This document shows, piece by piece, positions 53,178 to 64,000 of a DNA stretch of 64,000 nucleotides. A program made the translations under genes and the position numbers. The number at the start of each line of letters is the position of its first letter. The first letter of the stretch is position 1. Below the pieces are notes generated by a model. It was given only the letters and a program-made list of their open reading frames with translations. It searched no databases and was not told the origin of the DNA. Location: assembly GCF_023734135.1 (NCBI RefSeq), contig NZ_AP025730.1, positions 3,100,001 through 3,164,000 of the forward strand, written 5' to 3'. The DNA comes from Sphaerotilus microaerophilus. Lineage in GTDB: Bacteria; Pseudomonadota; Gammaproteobacteria; Burkholderiales; Burkholderiaceae_C.

Positions 53178-55187
53178 ATGTCTGTGATCGCTCCCCAAGC
53201 GGCCGTTCCCCGGCCGGTCAGCCGCGTGCTCGTGGTCAGCGGCGATGCGGCGCTGACCGAGCAGATTGTTCGGGGCCTGAACGCGACGGCGCAGAGGCTG
53301 GACAACCCGCACGGCCTGGTGGCGCTGGCCGTGGCGCAGGTCGACCAGGCGCTGGCCCGGGTGGGCAGCGATGGCGAGCTGCAGGTGGTGCTGATCGACG
53401 ACGGCGCCGCCGACCTGGCCGGGTCCGGGCCGGCGGCCGACCTGGCTGTGCAGCTGGCGGCGCTGCGTCCGGAGCTGTCGCTGTACCGGCTCCTGCCGGC
53501 CGATGCCGGCGGCTCGTCGGGTCGCCGGGCGTTTGACGGCGTGGCGGGTGAGGCCATCGCCGGCTGGTTCGACCGCGGCGAGGTCGACCCGGTGGGCTGG
53601 TTCCGCATTCTGGCCGCCGAGGTGGCGGAGAAGGCCGCCACGCCGTTCTACGACCGCCTCAAGGCCTACGTTGCGCTGGCCAAGGACAGCTGGCACACGC
53701 CTGGCCACGCTGGCGGCGACGCCTACCTGGGCAGCCCCTGGGTGGCGGACTTTCACGACTTCGTCGGCGAGGAGCTACTGCGCGCCGACCTCTCGGTGTC
53801 GGTGCCGATGCTGGATTCGCTGCTGCACCCCGGCGGCGTGATCGCGCAGGCCCAGCAGCTCGCCGCACGGGCCTTCGGCGCGCGGCGCACCTACTTCGTC
53901 ACCAACGGCAGCAGCACCTCCAACAAGGTGATCTGCCAGACGCTGCTCGCGCCGGGCGACACCCTGCTGCTGGACCGCAACTGCCACAAGTCGGTGCACC
54001 ACGCGGTGATCCTCTCGGGTGCACGGCCGGTCTACCTGGACTCGTCGGTGCAGCCGCACCTGGGCCTGTTCGGCCCGGTGCCCCAGGTGCGGCTGCTGCA
54101 GGCCATCGAAGCGCATCCACAGGCGCGCGCGCTCATCCTCACCAGCTGCACCTACGACGGCCTGCGCTATGACCTGGCGCCCATCGTTGCCGCCGCGCAT
54201 GCGCGGGGCATCAAGGTGGTGGTGGACGAGGCCTGGTACGCCCACGCGCGCTTCCACCCCGAGCTGCGCCCGACCGCGCTGGAGTGTGGCGCCGACTACG
54301 TCACCCAGAGCACGCACAAGGTGCTGTCGGCCTTCTCGCAGGCCGCCATGATCCATGTGAACGACCCGGACTTCGACGCGCACCTGTTCCGCGAGAACTT
54401 CAACATGCACGCGTCCACCAGCCCGCAGTACGCGCTGATCGCCAGCCTGGACGTGGCGCGCCGCCAGGCCGTGATGGAGGGCTGGCGGCTGCTGGACCGC
54501 TCGCTGCGCTTTGCCGCCGAGCTGCGCGAGCAGATCGACGCCACCGGCGCCTTCCGCGTCCTGACGCTCGACGAGCTGCTGGCCGACGAGGTGCGCGGCG
54601 ACGGCATCCGGCTCGACCCGACCAAGCTCACCATCGACATCGGAGCCAGCGGCTGGAACGCCGACGAACTCGCCCGGGTGCTGTTGGAGCGCCACAACAT
54701 CCAGATCGAGAAGGCCACCCACCGTACGCTCACGCTGCTGGTGACGATGGGGACCACGCGCAGCAAGGTATCGCGCCTGATGGATGCGATGCAGCGGCTG
54801 GCGCGGGAGGCCCGCTCGCGCGCCCCGGCGTCCCGTCCGGTGCCAAGGCGGCTGCCCGAGCTGCCCCACTTCAACCGCCTGGCCTGTCTGCCGCGCGATG
54901 CCTTCTACGAAGCCGGCGAGCGCCTGCCGCTGCTGGACGACAGCGGTCAGCCGAACGCCGCGCTGATCGACCGGGTCTGCTGCGACCAGATCGTGCCGTA
55001 CCCGCCGGGCATCCCGGTGCTGGTGCCGGGCCAGGTGATCGACGTGGCGGCGCTGACCTACCTGGTGCGGCTGCTGCGGACCCAGCAGGCCACCGACCTG
55101 CACGGCCTGGCCGACGTCGACGGTGAACGCCAGCTGCGCGTGCTGCGGCGCGAGGAGGCCGCACCCGGGTTGGCTCCCGCCGTATGA
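53178..55187 (+). CDS. Orn/Lys/Arg decarboxylase-family PLP enzyme (669 aa)
   Basis: Second basic-amino-acid decarboxylase of the window, shorter than the first. It has the N-terminal receiver-like wing (VLVVSGDAALTEQIVRGLN...), core motifs HTPGHAGGDAYLGSP, YFVTNGSSTSNKV, LDRNCHKSVHHAVILSG, VDEAWYAHARFHPELRPTALE, and the PLP lysine in TQSTHKVLSAFSQAAMIHV (Lys381), then the C-terminal domain (VPYPPGIPVLVPGQVIDVAAL). Substrate cannot be assigned. GGAG lies about nine bases before the ATG at 53178. Its stop overlaps the methyltransferase ATG (ATGA), so the two are translationally coupled; that pairing is not usual for the family and may hint at a modified product. Confidence 0.88.
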   Translation: MSVIAPQAAVPRPVSRVLVVSGDAALTEQIVRGLNATAQRLDNPHGLVALAVAQVDQALARVGSDGELQVVLIDDGAADLAGSGPAADLAVQLAALRPELSLYRLLPADAGGSSGRRAFDGVAGEAIAGWFDRGEVDPVGWFRILAAEVAEKAATPFYDRLKAYVALAKDSWHTPGHAGGDAYLGSPWVADFHDFVGEELLRADLSVSVPMLDSLLHPGGVIAQAQQLAARAFGARRTYFVTNGSSTSNKVICQTLLAPGDTLLLDRNCHKSVHHAVILSGARPVYLDSSVQPHLGLFGPVPQVRLLQAIEAHPQARALILTSCTYDGLRYDLAPIVAAAHARGIKVVVDEAWYAHARFHPELRPTALECGADYVTQSTHKVLSAFSQAAMIHVNDPDFDAHLFRENFNMHASTSPQYALIASLDVARRQAVMEGWRLLDRSLRFAAELREQIDATGAFRVLTLDELLADEVRGDGIRLDPTKLTIDIGASGWNADELARVLLERHNIQIEKATHRTLTLLVTMGTTRSKVSRLMDAMQRLAREARSRAPASRPVPRRLPELPHFNRLACLPRDAFYEAGERLPLLDDSGQPNAALIDRVCCDQIVPYPPGIPVLVPGQVIDVAALTYLVRLLRTQQATDLHGLADVDGERQLRVLRREEAAPGLAPAV

Positions 55188-55930
55188 TCATGCCCATGCA
55201 TACCCCGCCCCCTACCGATCACCTGATCCGCGACGAACTGGCCTTGCTGGCCTCGCTGGTGCCGCTCGACGGCGCGGCGCTCATCGAGCTGGGCTGCGGC
55301 GCGGCCGACCTGGCGCGGCGGCTGGTGGCCGCGCATCCGGGGGCCAGCGTGCTGGGCCTGGAGGTGGACGAGCGCCAGATGGCCAAGAACCTCGCCCAGC
55401 CCGAGGGCACCTGGGCCGGCATCCGCTTTGCCCAGGCGGGCGCACAGGCCATTCCTGCGCCCGACGCCAGCTTCGACGGCGCGCTGATGCTCAAGTCACT
55501 GCACCATGTGCCGCTGGAGTGGCTCGACCAGGCGCTGGCCGAGGTCCACCGGGTGCTGAAGCCGGGCGGCTGGCTCTACGTCTCCGAACCGGTGTTCGAC
55601 GGCCTGGCCAACGAGGTCATCAAGCTCTTCAACGACGAGGGCGTGGTGCGCCGCGAGGCCTACCAGGCGCTGATGCGGGCGCTGGCCCGGGGGCCGGAGC
55701 AGGGCTGGGAGATGGTGACCGAGCGCTTCTTCGAGATGCCCACGCGTTACCGCGACTTTGCCGACTTCGCCGCGCGGATGATCGACGTGACCTATGCCGA
55801 GCGGCGCCTGGACGGGGCGATCCGCGAGGAGGTGCGCGCGCGTTTCGAGCGGCTCGGGCGCCGCGGTGAAGACGGCTACCAGCACTTCACCCGGGCGATG
55901 CGGATCAACCTGCTGCGCCGCCTGCCGTGA
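55184..55930 (+). CDS. SAM-dependent methyltransferase (class I)
   Basis: Class I methyltransferase of unknown substrate, 248 residues. Motif I LIELGCGAADLARRL, motif II LGLEVDERQM, motif III GALMLKSLHHVPLEWLDQALAEVHRVLKPGGWLYVSEP. The Gly-rich loop and acidic residue that bind SAM are intact. Starts at the ATGA overlap with the decarboxylase stop (an alternative ATG is at 55193). It converges on thpR and their 3' ends overlap by 26 bases. Co-translation with a decarboxylase suggests it might methylate an amine product, which is only inference. Confidence 0.85.
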   Translation: MIMPMHTPPPTDHLIRDELALLASLVPLDGAALIELGCGAADLARRLVAAHPGASVLGLEVDERQMAKNLAQPEGTWAGIRFAQAGAQAIPAPDASFDGALMLKSLHHVPLEWLDQALAEVHRVLKPGGWLYVSEPVFDGLANEVIKLFNDEGVVRREAYQALMRALARGPEQGWEMVTERFFEMPTRYRDFADFAARMIDVTYAERRLDGAIREEVRARFERLGRRGEDGYQHFTRAMRINLLRRLP

Positions 55931-56492
55931 TCGGGTAGCGCGCCAGGATCCGGTAACCACCGCCGAGTCCAGGGACGGATTCGACCAGCACGTAGCCGCA
56001 GCCGTCTTCAGGCCCACCGGGCTCGACCGGCCAGACCAGCGGCTCGCAGCGGACCGGTGGCTGGGCACCCTCGGCCCGCCGGGCCAGGGTGACGTGGGGG
56101 CGCCAGGGGCGCCGCTCCACCGGCAGACCTGTGCCGGCAATGGCCTGGCCGAGCGCATGGTGGAAGTCCTGCAGCGCGGCCGGGATCTCCCGGGCCAGCA
56201 GCACCGCAAGGCCGCCGTGCCAGAGCGCGGGGGTGTCCAGCCGCAGCTCGGCTGTGGGGCAGGGCAGCGCGAGTGCCTGGGCCAGCCCGGGTAGTTGGGC
56301 ACGGGGAACGGCGCCGAGGAAGTGCAGGGTGATGTGGCGCTTGGCCGGGTCCACGCGCGCGGCCCCGCGCGGCCAGCGCCACAGGCGCGCGTGTGCAGCC
56401 AGTGCGTGGCGCAGCGCCGGTGTCGGCCACAGGGCCAGGAAGAGGCGCGCAGTGGCTGGAGCAGGGTCCGGATGCAATGGGCGCGGAGCCAT
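55905..56492 (-). CDS. thpR: RNA 2',3'-cyclic phosphodiesterase (2'-5' RNA ligase family)
   Basis: 2H phosphoesterase acting on 2',3'-cyclic phosphate ends of RNA. 195 residues from ATG 56492: RLFLALWPTPALRHALAAHA, first H-x-T motif KRHITLHFLG and second RPHVTLARR, the two catalytic His pairs of the superfamily. Starts upstream at 56564 and beyond are in frame, but they extend into the promoter of the divergent TctC gene. Ends within the methyltransferase gene by 26 bases. Confidence 0.87.
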   Translation of the reverse strand: MAPRPLHPDPAPATARLFLALWPTPALRHALAAHARLWRWPRGAARVDPAKRHITLHFLGAVPRAQLPGLAQALALPCPTAELRLDTPALWHGGLAVLLAREIPAALQDFHHALGQAIAGTGLPVERRPWRPHVTLARRAEGAQPPVRCEPLVWPVEPGGPEDGCGYVLVESVPGLGGGYRILARYPITAGGAAG

Positions 56493-56562
56493 GCTGGCAT
56501 CATCGCAGGCTTTGTCGTCACCGTCGGCCGCGTCGCCGCATGCCGCCCACAGGAGATCCATC

Positions 56563-57558
56563 GTGTCGATTCGCCGCCGTTCCTTCCTCCCTCTGGGCCT
56601 TGGCGCTGCGCTGCTGGGCGCCGCCATGGCGGGCCCGGCTCTTGCCCAGGCCCCCGCCGGCTGGCCCGACCGACCGGTGCGCGTGGTCGTGCCGGCGCCC
56701 GCGGGTAGTTCGCTGGACGTGATCGTGCGCCTGCTGGGTGAGCGCCTGAAGGACCGCTGGCACCAGCCGCTGGTGGTGGAGAACAAACCGGGCGCCGGCG
56801 GCATGCTGGGCATGGACCTGGTCGCCAAGGCCGCGCCGGACGGCTACACGCTGGGCATCGGCTTCAACGGGCCGATCGCCTTTGCACCCTTCATGTACAA
56901 GAAGATGCCCTACCACCCGGGCCGGGACCTGCTGCCGGTGGTGCTGACCACCTCGCAGCCCAACGTGCTGGCGGTGTCGGCCTCGGTGCCGGCGCAGACC
57001 GTGCCGGAGTTCGTCGCCTGGGCGAAGAAGCAGGCCGGCAAGGTGAGCTACGGCTCGGTGGGCAATGGCAGCTCCTCGCACCTGTCGATGGAGCTGTTTG
57101 CCGGCGCGGCGGGTTTTGAAGCCGTTCATGTGCCCTACAACGGCTCGCCGCCCGCGGCGGCCTCGCTGGCTGCGGGGGACACCCAGGCGCTGATGGCCGT
57201 GGCGCCGGCCCTGCTGCCGTTGGTGCAGGCGGGCAAGGTGAAGTTCCTGGCGGTGACCAGCGCGCAGCGCATCGACAGCCTGAAGCAACTGCCCACGGTG
57301 GCTGAAAGCGGCCAGGCCGGCTTCGAGGCGCTGGCCTGGAACGGCCTGTTCGCCCCGGCCGGCACGCCCGAGGCCGTGGTGCAGCGCATCAACGCCGACG
57401 TCAACGCGCTGCTCAAGGACCCGGCGGTGGTCGAGTCCTTCCAGAAGCAGGGCCTGATCCCCGGTGGCGGCAGCGCGGCCCAGTTCAAGGGCTACATCGA
57501 GTCGGAGAGCGCCAAGTGGGGCGCCATCATCCGCCGCGCCAACATTTCGATCGACTGA
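56563..57558 (+). CDS. Bug/TctC family tripartite tricarboxylate transporter substrate-binding protein
   Basis: Periplasmic solute receptor of the Bug family, expanded in Burkholderiales. 331 residues from GTG 56563: signal peptide with an Arg-rich n-region (SIRRRSFLPLGLGAALLGAAMAGPALA), then WPDRPVRVVVPAPAGSSLDVIVRLLGERLKD, GAGGMLGMDLVAKAAPDGYTLG, VPYNGSPPAAASLAAGDTQALMA, APAGTPEAVVQRINADVNALLKDPAV. AGGAG precedes the GTG by about eight bases. The ligand is unknown, and no TctA/TctB membrane genes are adjacent; orphan receptors are usual for this family. Confidence 0.9.
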   Translation: MSIRRRSFLPLGLGAALLGAAMAGPALAQAPAGWPDRPVRVVVPAPAGSSLDVIVRLLGERLKDRWHQPLVVENKPGAGGMLGMDLVAKAAPDGYTLGIGFNGPIAFAPFMYKKMPYHPGRDLLPVVLTTSQPNVLAVSASVPAQTVPEFVAWAKKQAGKVSYGSVGNGSSSHLSMELFAGAAGFEAVHVPYNGSPPAAASLAAGDTQALMAVAPALLPLVQAGKVKFLAVTSAQRIDSLKQLPTVAESGQAGFEALAWNGLFAPAGTPEAVVQRINADVNALLKDPAVVESFQKQGLIPGGGSAAQFKGYIESESAKWGAIIRRANISID

Positions 57559-57571
57559 CCACGGATCCGCC

Positions 57572-58539
<968 letters not shown>

Positions 58540-58540
<1 letters not shown>

Positions 58541-59607
58541 TGTCCGGACCGACTGCTGCACAGGCCGCCGGGCCGACCGTGGCTCGCCCGACCGGCCTGC
58601 TGCTGGCCCCGATGGAGGGGCTGATGGACGCCACGCTGCGCGACCTGCTCACCCGCGTGGGCGGGATCGAGCGTTGCGTGTCCGAGTTCATCCGCGTCAC
58701 CAACACCGTGCTGCCGACGCGCGTGTTCATGCGCATGGTGCCCGAACTGCTGAACGGCAGCCACACCCCGGCCGGCGTGCCGGTGCGGGTGCAGCTGATG
58801 GGCAGCGACCCGGTCTGCCTCGCCGACAACGCCGCCCAGCTCGCCACGCTGGGGCCCGAGGGCATCGACCTGAACTTCGGCTGCCCGGCGCGCACCGTCA
58901 ACCGCCACCGCGGCGGCGCGGCGCTGCTGGAGGAGCCCGAGCTGGTCGGCCGCATCGTCGAGGCGGTGCGGCGCGCCGTGCCGCCCGCGCTGCCGGTGTC
59001 GGCCAAGATGCGCCTGGGCCTGCGCGACGAGAGCCGCGCGCGCGACTGCGCCCAGGCCATCGAGTCCGCGGGCGCCTGCGAGCTGGTGGTGCACGCCCGC
59101 CTGCAGGTGCACGGCTACCGCCCGCCCGCCTACTGGGACCGCATCGCCCACCTGCGCGGCGCCGTGCGCCTGCCCGTGGTGGCCAACGGCGAGATCTGGA
59201 CGGCGGCCGACGCCCGGCGCTGCCGTGCCGAGTCCGGTTGCGATCGGCTGATGCTCGGGCGCGGCAGCGTGGCCGACCCCGGGCTGGCGCGGTCGATTGC
59301 TGCGGACGCTGACGGGATGGCCGGTGATGCCAACGCAGCCGCCGTCCCCGGCCTGCCCTGGGCCGAGGTGCTGCACCTGCTGGAGGACTTCTGGCACCGC
59401 ACCACCCACTCGTTCGAACCGCGCCACCGGGCCGGGCGGCTCAAGCAGTGGTTGCAGCTGCTGCGCCTGCGCCACCCCGAGGCGGCGCAGGCCTATGCGC
59501 GGCTGCGCACGGTCAACGACAGCCGGCTGATTGCGCTGGATCTGTTCGGGCGCGACGGAACTGGCGACGGAACTGGCGCCGCGCCGCCCGCTTTTCCGGC
59601 GCTGTAG
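58540..59607 (+). CDS. dusC: tRNA-dihydrouridine(16) synthase DusC
   Basis: FMN enzyme reducing uridine in tRNA D-loops; the sequence fits the U16-specific DusC group. 355 residues: LLLAPMEGLMDATLRDLLT (FMN site), LNFGCPARTVNRHRGGAALLEEPELVGRIV with the catalytic Cys115, VSAKMRLGLRD, LVVHARLQVHGYRPPAYWDRI, VVANGEIWTAADA and RLMLGRGSVADPGLARSI. The C-terminal helical tRNA-binding domain follows (about 260-340). ATG at 58540 overlaps the DUF808 stop by one base (TGATG). Confidence 0.92.
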
Positions 59608-59644
59608 CGGCTTCAGACGGGCGGCGCTGGGCCGAAATCCAGCC

Positions 59645-59776
59645 ATGTCCCATTGCCACTGCCGTCACGGTCGCTGCCCCTGCTGCAGTGGCCTGAACGC
59701 GCCGGCCTGGGCCGCCAACGAACCGAACCGGGCGCACCTGGCCTGGGTCGACCGCCCGCCGAGGTGCTCCAGATGA
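59645..59776 (+). CDS. Cys/His-rich micro-ORF coupled to the next gene
   Basis: A 43-residue ORF starting MSHCHCRHGRCPCCSG: five Cys and three His within the first 16 residues, then NAPAWAANEPNRAHLAWVDRP. Its stop overlaps the next ATG by four bases (ATGA), the usual sign of translational coupling. The Cys/His pattern could bind a metal. I do not recognise the family, there is no strong Shine-Dalgarno, and the evidence rests on the overlap and composition. Confidence 0.45.
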   Translation: MSHCHCRHGRCPCCSGLNAPAWAANEPNRAHLAWVDRPPRCSR

Positions 59777-60105
59777 AGTCGAATGCGACGCCCTTTGTCC
59801 TCCTGCCGCCGCGCCTGACGGTGGTTTTTACCCTCGCGCGGCTGCTGCAACGCATGGAACTGAGCGCTGCGCCGATCGATGCGCGCCAGTACCGCAGCGT
59901 GGCCACCCGCCTGGCCGAGGAACTCGGCGCCGTGCCGGCCGACGAGCCGCTCGCCGCCATCCTGCAGGCTCACCCGGCCGCCGCAGAGTTGTACGAAAAC
60001 CTGTACTACGCCCACGCCGGCCTGTGCCGCACGCCGCTGGAACTGGCCGCCGAGGCCGAGGCGGACACGCTCGCGCTGCTGGCGCGGGCCAGCCGCGCGG
60101 CCTGA
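59773..60105 (+). CDS. Conserved-looking hypothetical protein
   Basis: 110-residue soluble protein, function unknown. Helical, with NATPFVLLPPRLTVVFTLARLLQRMELSAAPIDARQYRSVATRLAEELGAV in its first half, and ELYENLYYAHAGLCRTPLELAAEAEADTLALLARA at the end. The ATG at 59773 overlaps the stop of the Cys/His-rich ORF. It converges on the Acg-type gene with 18 bp between the stops. Confidence 0.65.
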   Translation: MKSNATPFVLLPPRLTVVFTLARLLQRMELSAAPIDARQYRSVATRLAEELGAVPADEPLAAILQAHPAAAELYENLYYAHAGLCRTPLELAAEAEADTLALLARASRAA

Positions 60106-60123
60106 TCCCCGGGCGGGGCGGGT

Positions 60124-61299
60124 TCAGCCCGCCTGGATAAAGTCCGCCAACGCCCGCCGCGGCGCTGGCCCCACCTCCGGCGCCTGGCCGATGCGGGCCC
60201 ACATCTGCACCGTGCGGCGCCCCTCGCTGGCGCCGAGCAGGGCGCGGACCGCCGCATGCGGGCCGGCCTGCTCCGGGTACTCCTGCAGCGCCTGCTGCAG
60301 CGGGTGCACTGCCAGCCCCAGCGCGGTGGCGGCGAGCTGCACGCGGGCATAGGCCCGGCCGGCGTTCACCTGCGTGGCGCGGTCATTGCCCTCGCTGACC
60401 ATCCAGAAGAAACCGGGCGTGGAGGCCAGCTTGGCGCGGAAGTCGTCGATCTGGCTCGTGGTGGCGTAGCTGTCCGGTGCGGGCGGCTGTGCCCGGTCGA
60501 ACAGGCCCAGGCGGGCCAGCCACTCCACCTTGGCATCGAGGACGGTCAGCCCGTCGCGGTGCTGCGCCACCTCGGCAGCGCCCACGCGCAGCACCCGGTA
60601 GGACTCCATGATCGTGCGCGGCGTCGTCAGCTCGATGCGCCAGGCCTCGTCGGCAATCGCGCGGTGGCGGGCCAGCAGCGCGGGCCCGTCGGCGGTGTCG
60701 GGCCCGACCCAGCCGAAGTGCAGCGGGTTTGGCCGCACCGCGTCGGCCAGCGCCGCCCAGGCCGCAGCCGGCACCGGCCGCGCCAGGTCGTAGGCGCTGC
60801 GGTTGGTGTGGCGCCGCGGGATCTGAGCGAACAGCGCATCGCGTGCCACCGTCGCGTCCGGCACTAGGCGGATGCGCGCCACCGGCCGCGGGTCGGGCTG
60901 CTCGGGGCCGAAGGCGCCCTCCGGGAAAAGCTCGATCTCGCAGCGCTGCCCGCGCTCGCGCGCCGCGAGGTCCAGCAGCTCCAGGAAGGTGCCCTGGCTC
61001 ATCATGATCTGGCGCGAAAAAGGGTCGGTCTGCGGCAGCAGCCGCGTCAGGTCGCAGTGCAGCGCGATCTCGCCGGGGCGCGACAGGTCGACCCGCCAGG
61101 ACTGCAGGTTGTGCGAGTGCGGCGCCAGGATCGCCCAGCTCAGCGCCCAGCGACGCGGGTCGGTCTCCGCGGCGGGCGGGCCCTGCCAGGCGGCAACCGC
61201 CTCGGGCGGCATGGCCGAGCTGCAGCCACTCAGGGTGGCGGGGAGGGCGGCGGCGATCACGCCGCCACCGGCGACGCGCAGGATGTTGCGACGGAGCAT
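60124..61299 (-). CDS. Acg-family FMN-binding oxidoreductase (lipoprotein)
   Basis: Nitroreductase-like protein of the Acg family, 391 residues. It begins [28 protein letters not shown]: an Arg-Arg n-region, hydrophobic core and lipobox LSGC, so it is probably a (Tat- or Sec-exported) lipoprotein. The rest fits the double-halved nitroreductase fold with [14 protein letters not shown] (FMN-site region), [15 protein letters not shown], and the C-terminal [33 protein letters not shown]. The family's physiological role is unclear; in mycobacteria Acg proteins are tied to hypoxia. A longer in-frame start at 61377 is disfavoured as it would bury the signal peptide. Confidence 0.85.
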   Translation of the reverse strand: MLRRNILRVAGGGVIAAALPATLSGCSSAMPPEAVAAWQGPPAAETDPRRWALSWAILAPHSHNLQSWRVDLSRPGEIALHCDLTRLLPQTDPFSRQIMMSQGTFLELLDLAARERGQRCEIELFPEGAFGPEQPDPRPVARIRLVPDATVARDALFAQIPRRHTNRSAYDLARPVPAAAWAALADAVRPNPLHFGWVGPDTADGPALLARHRAIADEAWRIELTTPRTIMESYRVLRVGAAEVAQHRDGLTVLDAKVEWLARLGLFDRAQPPAPDSYATTSQIDDFRAKLASTPGFFWMVSEGNDRATQVNAGRAYARVQLAATALGLAVHPLQQALQEYPEQAGPHAAVRALLGASEGRRTVQMWARIGQAPEVGPAPRRALADFIQAG

Positions 61300-61604
61300 G
61301 GGATTCAGGGCTGGCGGATGACCGGCCGGTTGATGAGGAGCGCCGCCAGTGTGCGACGGGACCGGGGGTGTTGCCATTCATCCAAGTGGGAATCCAGCCA
61401 TGCATTCATGCATGGCCCGCACCCGCACCCGCGTCGTGCAGCTGGAGCCGCAGGACGCGAACCGGCGATGGAGTGGCCGGGCCAGGCTCGCTCGGCCGTC
61501 CTAGAATCCCAAGTCCTGACCCGTTCGGCGCTGCGGCCCACGCAGCGCTGTCCGGCGCGCTTCATGCGCCTGTCCCTGCCGCCCTAGAAGACCCGAGCTT
61601 CCCG
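61300..61604. promoter_or_regulatory. Acg-alaS divergent intergenic region
   Basis: 305 bases. It contains an inverted repeat CCATGCAT-TC-ATGCATGG (61398-61415) and TAGAAT (61502-61507), a plausible alaS -10. No gene in it can be supported. Confidence 0.45.

Positions 61605-64000
<2,396 letters not shown>

Overview
This is a high-GC, densely coded chromosomal segment of a betaproteobacterium, most likely of the order Burkholderiales (Leptothrix/Sphaerotilus/Rubrivivax-like; the genus is my inference). Supporting signs are a PhaR-type PHB regulator with a 3-hydroxybutyrate dehydrogenase, Bug/TctC, DUF2239, DUF2322 and DUF808 family genes, the thrS-infC-rpmI-rplT-pheS-pheT-ihfA-merR order, and the strong GC3 bias that opens long antisense frames everywhere. 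The window cuts through a fructokinase gene (mak) at its left edge and alaS at its right edge.

Region by region. 0-4.6 kb: mak end, an SPFH (QmcA-like)/NfeD membrane pair, and a large PLP-dependent Orn/Lys/Arg decarboxylase. 4.7-16.5 kb: a complete co-directional glycogen cluster, glgB-glgX-pgm-glgC-glgA-glgP, for synthesis, branching, debranching, phosphorolysis and the Glc-1-P/Glc-6-P link. 16.5-25 kb: an EnvZ/OmpR-type two-component pair, a secreted SIMPL protein, bdhA, an alpha/beta hydrolase, a RelA-type (p)ppGpp synthetase, two identical tRNA-Val(GAC) genes and a DUF2239 gene. 25-28.6 kb: tex and phaR.

28.6-37.3 kb is the accessory part. A TIR-TM-coiled-coil-WD40 protein (1119 aa) converges on a two-gene operon of a TIR/DUF4062-like/TIR-like protein (505 aa) overlapped by an nSTAND1-type NTPase with a membrane segment and coiled coils (1000 aa). 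This looks like a TIR/STAND biological-conflict (probably anti-phage) module. It sits between phaR and tRNA-Pro(GGG), beside an N-terminal remnant of a tyrosine recombinase, and diverged direct repeats bracket the TIR-nSTAND pair.

37.3-47.4 kb: merR, ihfA, pheT, pheS, rplT, rpmI, infC (ATC start) and thrS on the minus strand, then aceA. Upstream of thrS I see what looks like a complete leader-peptide attenuator: a 16-residue peptide with five Thr, a mutually exclusive antiterminator and a U-tailed terminator. This is unusual for thrS. aceA has a perfect 24-bp palindrome in its promoter region.

47.4-64 kb: fabI, a decayed qorB fragment, small DUF genes, a YgiQ-type radical SAM protein, an MFS transporter, a second Orn/Lys/Arg decarboxylase coupled to a methyltransferase, a 2H RNA phosphoesterase (ThpR), a Bug/TctC solute-binding protein, DUF808, dusC, a Cys/His-rich micro-ORF coupled to a hypothetical protein, an Acg-type lipoprotein flavin oxidoreductase, and alaS.
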